Of a stretch of 64,000 nucleotides of DNA, positions 21,783-31,773 are shown piece by piece. Made by a program: the position numbers and the translations under genes. Position 1 is the stretch's first letter. Every line of letters starts with the position of its first letter. This DNA is from Thelonectria olida (Eukaryota; Ascomycota; Sordariomycetes; Hypocreales; Nectriaceae). The stretch lies in the NCBI GenBank assembly GCA_020736575.1, contig JAGPYM010000024.1:547400-611399 (forward strand). Reading direction: 5' to 3'. Below the pieces are notes generated by a model that saw only the letters and a list, made by a program, of their open reading frames with translations, was not told the DNA's origin and ran no database searches.

Positions 21783-22355
21783 ACGTATGTGATAGTTAAG
21801 CGAGCGGCGCAGACAAGCGAGCGGCGCACTTTTCCTTCCTACACCTAACTTTCCACTTTATCAATTAAATCTTCACCACCAAATATGTCACAATCAAATA
21901 CTGAGGTAAATACCCTTCTTGCCCTTTAAGCCCTCTAAAATGACCTAAAACTAAGTCTCCGGTAGGCTTCTAGTATCTATGGAGTTAAAGAGTAGAGGCT
22001 ATATTGCCGGCAGAATGGCATTTAATCTCGATGCGATACCATCCCTAACTTATGGAGACTCTCCGATCTAGAAGAATAGATTATTGTTCAGTTCATTCTC
22101 AACCTGGATTCGCAAGGATTTCCTCCACGACTGCATGGTGTTGAAGAAATGGCCAACCGACTGCTCGCCGACCGCAATGCATCAACTGTTGGCAAGCGCT
22201 GGGCCTCAAACTTCGCCAGGCGACACCCAGAGCTTAAGACGCGTTTTTTTCATAAATACGACTATCAGAGGGCTAAATGCAAAGATCCGACTATTATTTT
22301 CGATTGGTTTATGCTTGTAGAGAATACAATTGCGAAATATGGTATCACTCTAACG
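21783..22355 (+). mobile_element. Fot1-B: truncated, mutated Fot1/pogo-like element
   Basis: It starts after a TA dinucleotide with ACGTATGTGATAG and contains a tandemly repeated AAGCGAGCGGCGCA subterminal motif, as in the intact copy at 56.2 kb. An ATG at 21885 begins a transposase frame homologous to that copy (SQFNNEG vs SQSNTE), but TAA/TAG/TGA codons interrupt it within 15 residues. Downstream the frame is clean: GVEEMANRLLADRNAS, GKRWASNFARRHPELKTRF, YDYQRAKCKDPTIIFDWF, VENTIAKYGI. It ends at the piggyBac-like terminus, before any catalytic residue. A dead copy; the missing 3' part is not found on the far side of the piggyBac-like element. Confidence 0.82.
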
Positions 22356-22744
22356 TATCCCTTTGACTGTCCTAAGCCTCCACCTCCGTACCCTGCCCCA
22401 CATGACCCCCGCCAAGGCTGAGATACATGGAGTGTCGCATATCACCACCAGGTACCACGGTGCTTGGCGCGACCGAATGTGAAACGCGGCCCGTACGTTT
22501 GGGGTCGTGCATCCGGTTTCACATCCGGCTTGCCGCATCAAGGAATCCAATCCTAACAACATGAGCTTAAATAGCTGTGCCCGAACACATGGCTGTCCAA
22601 TTTCTTTTGTTCTTTAGATAACTCTCATCAATTGACTGGTGCCATCAATGATCCCTGTGGAACCAATTGTCTGACATGGAGTGACTTTGAGCACCGGCGA
22701 AATCAACCCCGCCCAATTCACCATACAACTCATTCTGTGCACTC

Positions 22745-22879
22745 TTTGATGAGACGAAAAGGTTATCAGTTATGTTAAAAGGTCTAAGTTACCTACGTCT
22801 GAGAGGAGCACAGCTCCTTACATAGTATCCACATCCCAGCCACCAGCAGATCGGACCATCTTAGTCATACGGTCTCAAC
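22745..22879 (-). repeat. Dispersed repeat in the piggyBac-like leader
   Basis: The reverse complement of 22879-22797 is identical over about 83 bp to 41235-41317, and similarity continues to about 41368. It ends 7 bp before the transposase ATG at 22886. Confidence 0.85.
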
Positions 22880-24347
22880 ACTCTTATGGATTCCCAACAG
22901 CTCTCCAGCCAAGCAGTCAATGCGTACGATGATAATAGCTTCATCCGTGTTGATGACAGCCGCCGCGAGCAACCGGCCGATAATACCTGCCGGCCAATAC
23001 ATGATCCAGTTCCGGATCGCGGTTACAACTTCGAACCGATGGTCCTTCCAAGCCGGGTCTTTGAGATAACAGCCCTGCCCCCGGAGCCGCTGTTACTATT
23101 CCAGCAATTCCTACCTATTTCTATAGTGGAACGCTGGGTCTGTTACACAAACAGCTGGGTCAGTCACCGGCTTGGGCAGCATGAAGATGGCAGCCGCAGG
23201 TTAAAGCCGCAATCACGGCTGTTGACTTGGAAGCCGACCTCTATTCCAGAAATCTACATATGGCTTGCGATCTTGATGTATATGAGAATACATAGGGAGC
23301 CACAGATTGAAGATTATTAGAAGATTTCCGGACCTAAGGATCAACGCCCTATCCATCCAGTGATCAAATGGATGCCTTACAACCGTTCCCAGCTACTATC
23401 TCGGCATCTTCACATCTATGACTTTGCAACTATCGATAAAGACCCTAATACAAGCTTCTATGGCCGCACCTTCAGCCGGGTTAACATATGGTCTGACCAC
23501 ATACAATACACATCTACCGCTTTCTACATACCAGGCACATCTATTGCTGTAGATGAGTGCATGGTCCGCTTCCTTGGACGTTCCCTCGAGACAACAACTA
23601 TCTCTTCCAAACCAACCCCCACCGGCTTCAAAGTCTGGGCCGTAGCCCAACGAGGGTATTTCCTGCGGTGGATTTGGCACAGGCTGGGCCGGAAGTTCGG
23701 GCCCGTAGGGGTCCGGCCGACCTACCGGCGACTGCATCACAGCTGCGGCGGGCGCGGCAGGGCCGGCAGCTACGAGAGAGGAATACGATCCATCTGAACC
23801 CGACTCAGGCTGTGGTTGTTGCCCTAGTAAATCTACTGCCGGAATCCACGTACCATATATTTCTCGATAGCCTATTCTCTCCTTGTGACCTCTTTCGCAG
23901 GCTCCGGCAATGTGGTTACGGAGCTACAGGCATAGCCCGTAGGAACTGTGGCATCTACAAGCCCCTTGTCAAGCTTAAAGCTACAGATAACACAGCTGCC
24001 GGCAGCCTCGAATTTAATATCGTCAAAGCTATCCCTACAGCTGATAATAAGGTCAACCAGATTGCTTGGAAAGACAATGCCCTTGTGTTAATCCTATCAA
24101 CTGTGTTTACAGGCAATGAAAGACTTGACCGCAAGAGGAAAAGACCAACAACAGACCAAATGCAAGCACAGCCAATACGACGTTTTTTGGTGACGAGCCT
24201 GTCAAGCTGATTTCTATCCCATCTATTGCTGCTATCTACAATGATGAAATCAACGCTGTGGATCGTGGTGATCAAATGCGAGAGTATTGGGGCCTTGACC
24301 GCCGTGTACGCAGGAGCGGCTGGAAGGCCCTAGCTTGGGACTTTCTG

Positions 24348-24355
24348 CTAGAAAT
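24348..24355. repeat. Left 8-bp target-site duplication of hAT-1
   Basis: CTAGAAAT, repeated at 27458-27465. Removing one copy plus the element restores the piggyBac reading FLLEIALINS in frame. Confidence 0.95.
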
Positions 24356-27300
24356 CAGCGCTGCCCTCAAATCAAACAAATCAAATCCGGGGTCATATTT
24401 GAGATATTTGGCAACCCTCAACGCTGGATTTGTTGATTGAAATATTTATTCAAATATTTCAAATATTTCAAATCTTACCCTCTATGCTCTCCATGCTACT
24501 ATGTCCAATCTCCCACTTGACCTCGTCTCCCCCACTTGCTGTCGCCCCCAGCTTCACCGCACCATGTCTGACCCAATTCTTCAGGCATTGCAACTTCTCC
24601 AATGTTTCCGTCGTCATCGAAAGCCTCTGCGACGTCAGCGTCAACTTGGCGAGGCTGAACGACCTCTCGCAATCAGTTGCCATCGCCGGTATCGCGAGTA
24701 TATCGAGAGCTAACTGGCTGACCATCGGGAATTGTCCCTGGTGAGTCATCCACCACTCGATTGGATCCTCAGTCTCTTGCGGCTCTAGCCGCAGATACCG
24801 CTCAAGCTCACTTCCCATCACTGTAGTCTTCGCTGTCCTGCTCTTCACCCACTGCTTGAACATACTGTCTACCGGCGTTCTCTGCGGCACGCTTGGGGAT
24901 GCCGTAGTCTCAACAATTGCCCCTCGCTGCTCGTCCACCGGCCGGTTGCAGCGGTACCAGCGGTCCAGGTAGTCAGATAGTCCAATTTTGGCGTCCCTCA
25001 CCCACACAAGCTGTTCTTCCGACGCCCAATTCACCTCCAGATAGCTCATGCCCAGTGATGGGTGGAGAATGATGGATGCGGCAAACAACGGTGACTCTCC
25101 AAGCTTGGTATAGTATTCATTGAGTTTCTGCCAGGCGGTGATGATGGAGAGTCTCAGATAGCATCGGTGATCCTTTCCCATGTCGTCAACTCCCGATGAT
25201 CCTGATGGCTTGCCTAATCCATCATCACATTGTCCCGAGCCACGACCTGGCAAGGAGCTTTGCATTGACTTTCGCGGATGTATGTCCATCTCGCAATCCC
25301 TAAATCTAGCAGGAAGCTGCCGATTTCGGTCTGGTCGCCCTCGGGCTAGCTCGACCTGCGAGTTGGTATTCTCTCCGGCTGCCTCGTCTGGAACAGCATG
25401 ATAGAATAGCTTCCGATCCTCAAGGTGTTCCAGCAAGTATTCCATGCCTGTCATCACCTCCCAGAGTCGTCCATTACCTCCCTCGCTGCCCCAACCCTGC
25501 GTTCTCATAGTTTGCAGGTAGAATGGCTCAAGGATATGTTTGATTTCTGCCAAAAGTCTCCAGTCATCCCCCTTCAACATGTCGGCCTCGGGTAGCCATT
25601 TCTCCACCTCTGGATGGACCAAGAACGCCCTGATGTCTCCCTGCTTGACGAGCGCTCGAGAGATCATGAGATAAGTGGAGTTCCATCTCGTGTCGTTGTT
25701 CATGACGACCTCTAGCTCTGCCGTCGACTCACTCGCCAGGAGATATTCTTGTGCTTCGTCGTTCTCGCGTGAGATCCTCTTAAAGAGCTCACACCTCTGA
25801 GGGGAAGATCTGATGAACTTGACAACATTGTGGAGCTTTCCCACCGGCCCTTTCTTTCTCCAGTGTCGTAGGTCATCCTCGCGCCGGCCGAGAAGGTCGA
25901 AGACCTGCGATTCGGCCTCGAAAGCCTCGAAATCTTCGCCGTAGAGGAAAGCACGAGCAACCAGGTTCAAGATATGTCCATAGCAGCGCATACGTCTGGC
26001 CCGAACGTCCGCCGGGCCCATCTCTGCGTCGAGATCTCCGTAGAAGTTCAGAAGACAGCTATCGTTCGAAGATGCGTTGTCCGAGGTCACTGTTCCAACT
26101 CGATCCTCTATCCTCCATTCACGCACAACTTGCCCAAGCGTCACCGCGAGATTTTCCCCGCTGTGACATCCGAGCTGACGACGGAGTGCCAGTAGGCGCG
26201 ACTGGTGCTTGCCCTGGCGGTCAAGAAAATGAGCTGTGACTGCCATGACAGCGTGCCGATTGGGTGATGTCCACAGGTCGAACCCTAGATGGATTCTGGT
26301 AAGGGCATCTGAGAGCTCCTGCTTGACCTCATCCTTCTTAGACTCGTACATGTCATCCAGCAAACGGCCCATCGATTGCCGGCTCCATGGTATCTGGTCA
26401 GATAGGTGAGGGTCAAGTTGCCAGGCGAGTTGCTGAAAGAATGTATCGCTAAAGAAAGAAAAAGGAACATTGGTGTTGATCAGAAGTCCTAGGCTCAGTT
26501 CTCGGATCATCTTGACTCTAGCACGCGGTACGGCGCTGTAGTGCAAGCGCCGTCGCTTGGGCCGTTCAGATTCATCGGTTGACGGGTCTGTGTCGGCGCC
26601 TTGACTGCTCTCGAAGATCCTGTGGGACCTACATGTGGTCAATGATGCTCAAGCTCGCGACGTCACATTCTCATACTTGCGGAGGTGGTCAGCTGCCGAA
26701 CTCGTAGCAGCAGCGGCGAAGAACTCGGGCTGACTCTTCGCGTCGCACAAACGACAGGCCCAGTAAGGACTCAACGGACTGTCGTTAGTGTCGATCTCAA
26801 CGAGAAAAAATCCATGGCGCTTGATCCAGCTCTTCCGGCCCTTCGAGCCTTTCCGGGACAAGGACTCTTCCAAAACATATCGTTTGTTCCTCCATCCTGC
26901 TCGCGGAAGATCTGCAACAGTAGGGTGGTCTGGTGAAGCCACCCGCGTCGTCAGCTCGAATTGACTTGCCAGATTTCTCGGTGGGCGGAGAAGAGCAAAG
27001 GCGGAGGGTGGAGAAGGAAGCATGATGTCGTTGGATTCCATCGGGTTAGGCGTCGATCGGTAAGGAATGGCACGCGTCGAGGAGAGGTAAACAGACTGGC
27101 ACCGACGCGGTTTGATGTTGTAGGGGCGAGGGACGTGAAAGTTAAGAAGCTACCTTCTCTTTAGCCAGCTTGAAGGCCCTGCTGGGGGTAGCACACTAAT
27201 GAAAGGTGTGAGTAATGACTCTGATTGGCCAGATCCGCTCACCAGGCCCTGACATCCACCAGGTTCCGGGTAAGCTGCAAAGACACGCTCGACAGCCTGG

Positions 27301-27457
27301 CAGATTCGACCATTAATCATATATCATGTATCAAATATATCAAATGTTATTTCAAATCCAGAGTTTTGGATTTGTTTGATTTGAAATAAGATTTTGGCAT
27401 ATTTGATTGATTTGTTTGGCAGTTTGTTTGATTGCATTTGATCTGTGGGCAGCGCTG
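24356..27457 (-). mobile_element. hAT-1, complete hAT element (3,102 bp)
   Basis: Bounded by CTAGAAAT on both sides, an 8-bp duplication fitting the hAT nTnnnnAn preference. The ends share CAGCGCTGCCC exactly and remain similar for about 20 bp (left CAGCGCTGCCCTCAAATCAA, right in reverse CAGCGCTGCCCACAGATCAA). Subterminal regions are full of ATTTGATT/CAAATCAA-type short repeats, the usual hAT binding sites. One intron-containing transposase gene lies on the minus strand. It interrupts the piggyBac-like transposase and is the youngest layer of the nest. Confidence 0.95.
24468..27041 (-). CDS. hAT-1 transposase with spliced BED zinc finger, 841 aa
   Basis: Exon 1 is 27041-26677 and exon 2 is 26628-24468. 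The 48-bp intron (GTATGA...TGTAG, phase 2) is needed to complete the BED finger: CRLC in exon 1, and HLRK joined to SH from exon 2 to give the C-x2-C...H-x4-H pattern. The DDE/RNase H-like core follows (IHLGFDLWTSPNRHAVMAV, VGTVTSDNASSNDSCLLNFY, MRCYGHILNLVARAFLYG), with the helical insertion, and the C-terminal dimerisation motif LDILAIPAMATDCERSFSLA. Full length and uninterrupted, so possibly active. It would excise and reinsert hAT-1 through its short TIRs. Confidence 0.92.
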
Positions 27458-27944
27458 CTAGAAATAGCCCTCATCAACAGCTTCATTTTACAGCAACGCG
27501 GGCAGCCACAATGGAAGCCGGATAGCAGTAAAGCTGACTGGCGGCAGCGGCTTGTGGATAGCATCATTGAAGCCTATGCACCAAAGACGCAGTCAAGAGA
27601 GAGATTTCGGACTGGAGATGAATTCACGCCTGTATTACAGCACATTCGTATCCGCAAAGGAAAATCCGAATGCCTTGCTTGTCAAGGCTTCCGGTTAGGT
27701 CAGCCTCGGCCTCGAAGATCAAGGGCAGCATTGTCTGCAGTGAGTGGTAACAGCCGCAGGGCGCCACAGTCATGATACCGCTGTCAAGAGTGTAATGTAG
27801 CTCTTTGTAAACTTGGCAATTGCTGGGACTTTTGGCACCACCAAAATTAGGTGGGGATTAATGTACCTTTGATTTGTTGCTCTCTGGTTGGCTAGAGCCC
27901 CCTGCTCGGTACGGAGGTGGAGGCTTACGACAGTCAAAGGGATA

Positions 27945-28128
27945 GCCTGCCGTACCCCGCCCCGCCCCGCGCCAACGTGTGAGGGTGCGTCGGCTCTTGG
28001 TACCATTGCCGTCGCGCTTGTGCTTGGCGTCCAAGACCTTGCTTGACGGCCCCAATCGTTCGAGAGTTGGATGGAGGAAAAAGGCCAATTAATTTCGTCT
28101 CACCCTACCAGCTCTCAATAGCGAATGA
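27945..28128. other. Short intergenic stretch beyond the nest
   Basis: It begins with a GC-rich CCCCGCCCCGCC run and shows no remainder of Fot1-B, although that element borders the other side of the nest. Confidence 0.6.
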
Positions 28129-29497
28129 CTAGTGAGTTTCTGATTTACCAGAATAGCCGTTAATCACCATATCACGATCTCCATCCCGGCTGGAGACTTC
28201 CGAGCCATAATACCGACTCGAAATTACCGTGTGGACGCCTTCTGAGCTATGTGCATGCACCGGGTCAAAGTCAGGCGTGTCAGGTAGGCCGTGCTCCGGA
28301 TCCGCCAGGTGATGCGTTGAGCTCGACTCATCAGCTTCCGCGTCCTTATTCGTTCGATTTAATGTGGTCAATCTGATAATATTGCTTGGTCGACTGATGG
28401 GTTGGCTGCTGCCATGGGAGCTGAGGAAGCGTGCGGGAAGAATATGGCGGAAGATTGGTCGAAGCAAGGGGAAACAAGCTAAAGGGGATGGGTAAGTGAC
28501 TGAACCTCAGGGAATAAGTTTAAGTTGGGGTTGGTTACCAGAGACGATGGCGATGTTCACCTCCACTGCTCCCAGGATGCAATACATGGCATAATCATAC
28601 GGCATCTGCGTTGTGTTGTTGTCATAATTGACCAACTCGACCAGAACAAACGCCGATGCGAGACAGACACTAGATTATTACCATTAGCCTCCTTCACATA
28701 TCAGAAGGAATTTAGAGCCTTACATGGTGCCAAGAATAAATAGGGCGATAACAGCGAGCTTCTGGCCGAGGCGCAGGCGAAGCCTGAATACCTCAACAAT
28801 GGGCAAGATGAGGATAGCAATGTCCATTAAGAAATGGGTAATAATGGTGCCAAAGAAGAATTGCCCGCCGTTGATATTGCAAACAGCATCTGTGATTGTT
28901 TTATCCCAAATTGCCTGGACGGGAACGCAGCGGAAGATCAACATGAAAGTCCGCAGGATGATCCATATCACCGACATAGCAAGCAGCACCAGAATAGGGA
29001 TCCGGATAGTCGATAGCTTGAATAGTCGCCAGTAGAATGATAGGATGGATATTTTCGAAGAGGCCAGCGAGGAGGCATAGCATAGCGAGTTGAAGAAACC
29101 GAGAAGCCTCGAGTGGTAGAGTATACTATCTCTGGTCTCCGTGTCGAGGTCATCGGGCATAAGTTTACCAAGTGACCAGTGGAGGGTCCCTGAAAAGCAA
29201 TTATTATTCCCTGGCAAAAGAGTCTGAAGATTCGGGGAGGTCGTTTGTTACATTGCAGCAAGACGGCGCAGTAGCCAGTCGCAAATATCTACGCGTAGGC
29301 TTCCCGTTAGCAGGTTGTCTCACCAAGCAGGAGAGCAGAAGTCGTAGACTCACAAATGCAGATACACAGAAGTAATCATCAAACCACCAGTTCACCTTGG
29401 TCATCCGTCGGGCGAAAACTCGCATGATCAGTGCCACCAAGGCGGCGATCCAGGTGATGCCTATGCCGACATAAAGGTTGATTTGGAGCCCAGCCAT
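28129..29497 (-). pseudogene. Pth11/SAT4-like membrane protein, four exons, one frameshift
   Basis: Exons on the minus strand: 29497-29354, 29288-28724, 28669-28539, 28478-28129; introns of 65, 54 and 60 bp with clear GT/AG. Visible parts: first helix (YVGIGITWIAALVALIMRVF), the conserved WWFDDYFCVSAF, a SSLASSKISILSFYWRLF segment, LIFRCVPVQAIWD, FGTIITHFLMDIAILILP, FVLVELVNYDNNTTQ, and a GAVEVNIAIVSACFPLLRP motif with a hydrophilic tail. This is the fungal Rhodopsin/SAT4 seven-helix class (no CFEM). Exon 2 is 565 bp where the phases demand a length of 2 mod 3, and the frame slips near CNKRPPRIFRLF. One indel, either a real lesion or an assembly error. Otherwise intact. Confidence 0.75.
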
Positions 29498-31773
29498 GGT
29501 TGAGACTACAAGCTGGCCGCGGGGTTGCAGTCGACAGCGATCATAGGTTGATCGTAGTCACGAAGGAAAGAGCCTTGCGGTGACCAATGTGTTGGGGCTG
29601 CGGATGATCTGCGTTTGAATGACGGCAACGGCTTTCGTTTTTAATTTTTTTGAGGGGTGGGGGAAGGGGAGGCAGGTGGGCGCGGCTCCAATACCCCAGA
29701 GTCCAGATGCTGGGAAAAAACGCCATGGCATTTTCCCTTAATAAAGTGGCTCTTGCTACCAAGGAGACCGGGATGAGGTTACTCCGTATTGGGTGGTTGG
29801 TTCGAGGTGGACGTACGTCACTGACTCGGTGACCAACTCGTGGCATGCCCGCGCCAAAGAGTCATGCCCTATGTACAGGGCTGATGGAGCTAAAGGTCGA
29901 GACCAAGTCGTGAAATGATACGTCAAGAAGGTTCATGCATCGCTGCCGAACAACCCGACAGACGGGTTTCTGGTTCCTGGAGCGAGTCAAAAGAGGAATA
30001 GGATATCTCAGCTCCTGCAATAAACTACATATTCGTGTTCATACAGACGGATAACCCAATCATCTCCAGCTCTCACACTCATATACTCACATACCCGTGC
30101 TATCGACTAATGGTAATCAATTCTCCCTTTTGTCTCTACAGCTACGGCTTTCCCTCCCCGTTGCCCGAGTTTATAGGCTAAAAAGTCTACTATATCAAGC
30201 CACGGGTCGAGTTGAGTGTCCCCGCCGAGACTCCCTGTTAACTTTCGATGGCTATCTCGCAAGTAGTTTTTCCAGAAGGCCCCCTTGCTGGGCCGTAATA
30301 GTAGTGTGAGTTCGCTACTTGGTGTCTAGGCCGCGTCCTGTTTTATGGTAATAATCCCGCAAACCAACTTAGAAAGTACGATCTGTTGGTTTTTTTTTTT
30401 TTTGGGGGGGGGGGGGTTGGAGGAGTGCTCGGAAATGGGGTGGTAGTGGAGGAGCACGATGTGGTCGCTGGGTTCCTCGAGACATGGCGGCCGAAATGAG
30501 ATGCTACCATGCGTTGCCCAGTGTCGTGGGGTAAGGTGCCGCACTACCTGGTTCCAGAACGGATCGATGAGGACTGCAGCACAGGCCCGGCTACCAACGA
30601 CGGCATTCCGCCACCTCGCCTCGCTTCGCTTCGCTTTGCTTTGCCCCATGATCCCATCCTTAATGTCGAAGAAGAGGGCACAACCAGACTTTCGGAGACA
30701 CTTTTTATTGGAGAGCCGCCAACAAGGAGAAGCGGTACCCGTAGTAGTACCTGTAGCGGGTAGCGGGCAACTTCACACCGTGTGCCCCGGCATATCATGG
30801 AACGGAATCATGGACCCAGGGATGTCGAGACGGCGTCCAGATGGCGTCAACGATGGGAACAACTCAAACTCAGTGGGGTGGGATCCAGCACCCAGGCGCT
30901 ATTCAAAAGCGAATGACTTGATTTCGCCTGGAGCCCTCCGTCCGTTGTGCCTTTGGCTGAACCCTTCGCAGAGGAGCGAGAGTTGAGCCCACCGCGGGCT
31001 TCTAGCGCCGACCCACTTGCACGACAACCGACTCGCGCCGCCCCAAATTCGAACTAGCGGGCCGTAATTTCAGGTACAGCTCCAGGGTGTGTTAGGCCTG
31101 CCGATGGTGCCGTGGAAAGGCCCTATTGACAGATGCGAGGACGGGGGATCGCGGAGATCACATGCCGTTATTTTTGCGTAGTTGATAGCGGAGTTTGTTG
31201 TCTTTGGCAGGCAGGGACATGTGCTATGTATAGAGAATGCTTTACTACCGGTACCCATTTCCGGGTTGTCCCAGAACTATGCCGATCGCACTCAGGAGAT
31301 GAGGCCGACTTCATTGATTGCATGATGCCGAGTCAGAACATCCAAGGAGCGGTTACTCGCAACACCAAGACATTCAGACCCCGCCTCGATGCAACAAACC
31401 TCTCAGCCAATGATCAGGGAATAAAAAAAGAACTAAAAAGACCCCGGTGCAGGGATGTGTCTAACACAAAACTCTGATAATCGGCGCGGAGGGCGGAGAG
31501 CGGGACGTCCCCACAACCCCCGCAACCCCGGTCCAGATGCCTGGGACTCTTGTTAAGCAAAAGGCAAGATGGCTCCGCAAAGACGTGACATGACGACTTT
31601 GCTCGCTGTTCGGAGCGGGCGCTCTTCCTCATTTTCGTGACATTTTGTGGCGTGTGCTAGTTTCCCGGTGAGGCCCATTGGTGAGCGAGACCAATCGAAG
31701 CCGCATGATGAGGGAGTCCCCAAACTGCCAAGGCTTTGGGACCAAGGACGCCCTCTCGCCCAGACTTCAATTT
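29498..31773. other. 2.3 kb with no recognised gene
   Basis: It contains a T14 G13 homopolymer junction (30390-30416), short CTTCG/CTTTG iterations near 30620 and CGTAGTAGTACC-like iterations near 30740. Open frames up to 175 codons (30459-30986, 31133-31477) show no motif. The rightmost part borders the MULE-3 TIR. Confidence 0.5.

Larger units (their letters stand above)
22886..27850 (+). pseudogene. piggyBac-like transposase, disrupted
   Basis: Pieces in order: 22886-23320 (N-terminal, ending EPQIEDY), then TAG where Trp is expected, then ISGPKDQRPIHPV, SRHLHIYDFATIDKDP and the catalytic-core start TSIAVDECMVRFLGRS. A frameshift near 23780 leads into NPTQAVVVALVNLLPESTYH, IFLDSLFSPCDLFRRLRQ and CGYGATGIARRNCGIYK. 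A further shift near 24185 leads to INAVDRGDQMREYWGLDR. The hAT then cuts the gene between FLLEI and ALINSFILQQRG. After the hAT: SRERFRTGDEF, KSECLACQGFRLGQPR, a TGA, and the cysteine-rich C-terminus YRCQECNVALCKLGNCWDFW. DDE_Tnp_1_7 (PGBD-type) family. Inactive from at least two stops, two frameshifts and the insertion. Confidence 0.85.
22356..27944 (+). mobile_element. piggyBac-like element, decayed and split by a hAT
   Basis: 37-bp TIRs with one mismatch (22356-22392 and 27908-27944) begin TATCCCTTTGACTGTC. The outermost CCC is typical of piggyBac ends, but the flanks are AACG and GCCT, not the expected TTAA duplication. The interior holds a degenerate plus-strand transposase and the complete 3,102-bp hAT-1 insertion (24356-27457). 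Without the hAT it would be about 2.5 kb. The unequal flanks suggest rearrangement after insertion. Confidence 0.82.

Noticed and set aside
30459..30986. 175-codon plus-strand frame
   Set aside because: Low-complexity and iterated DNA (CTTCG/CTTTG, GTAGTACC) with no protein motif.
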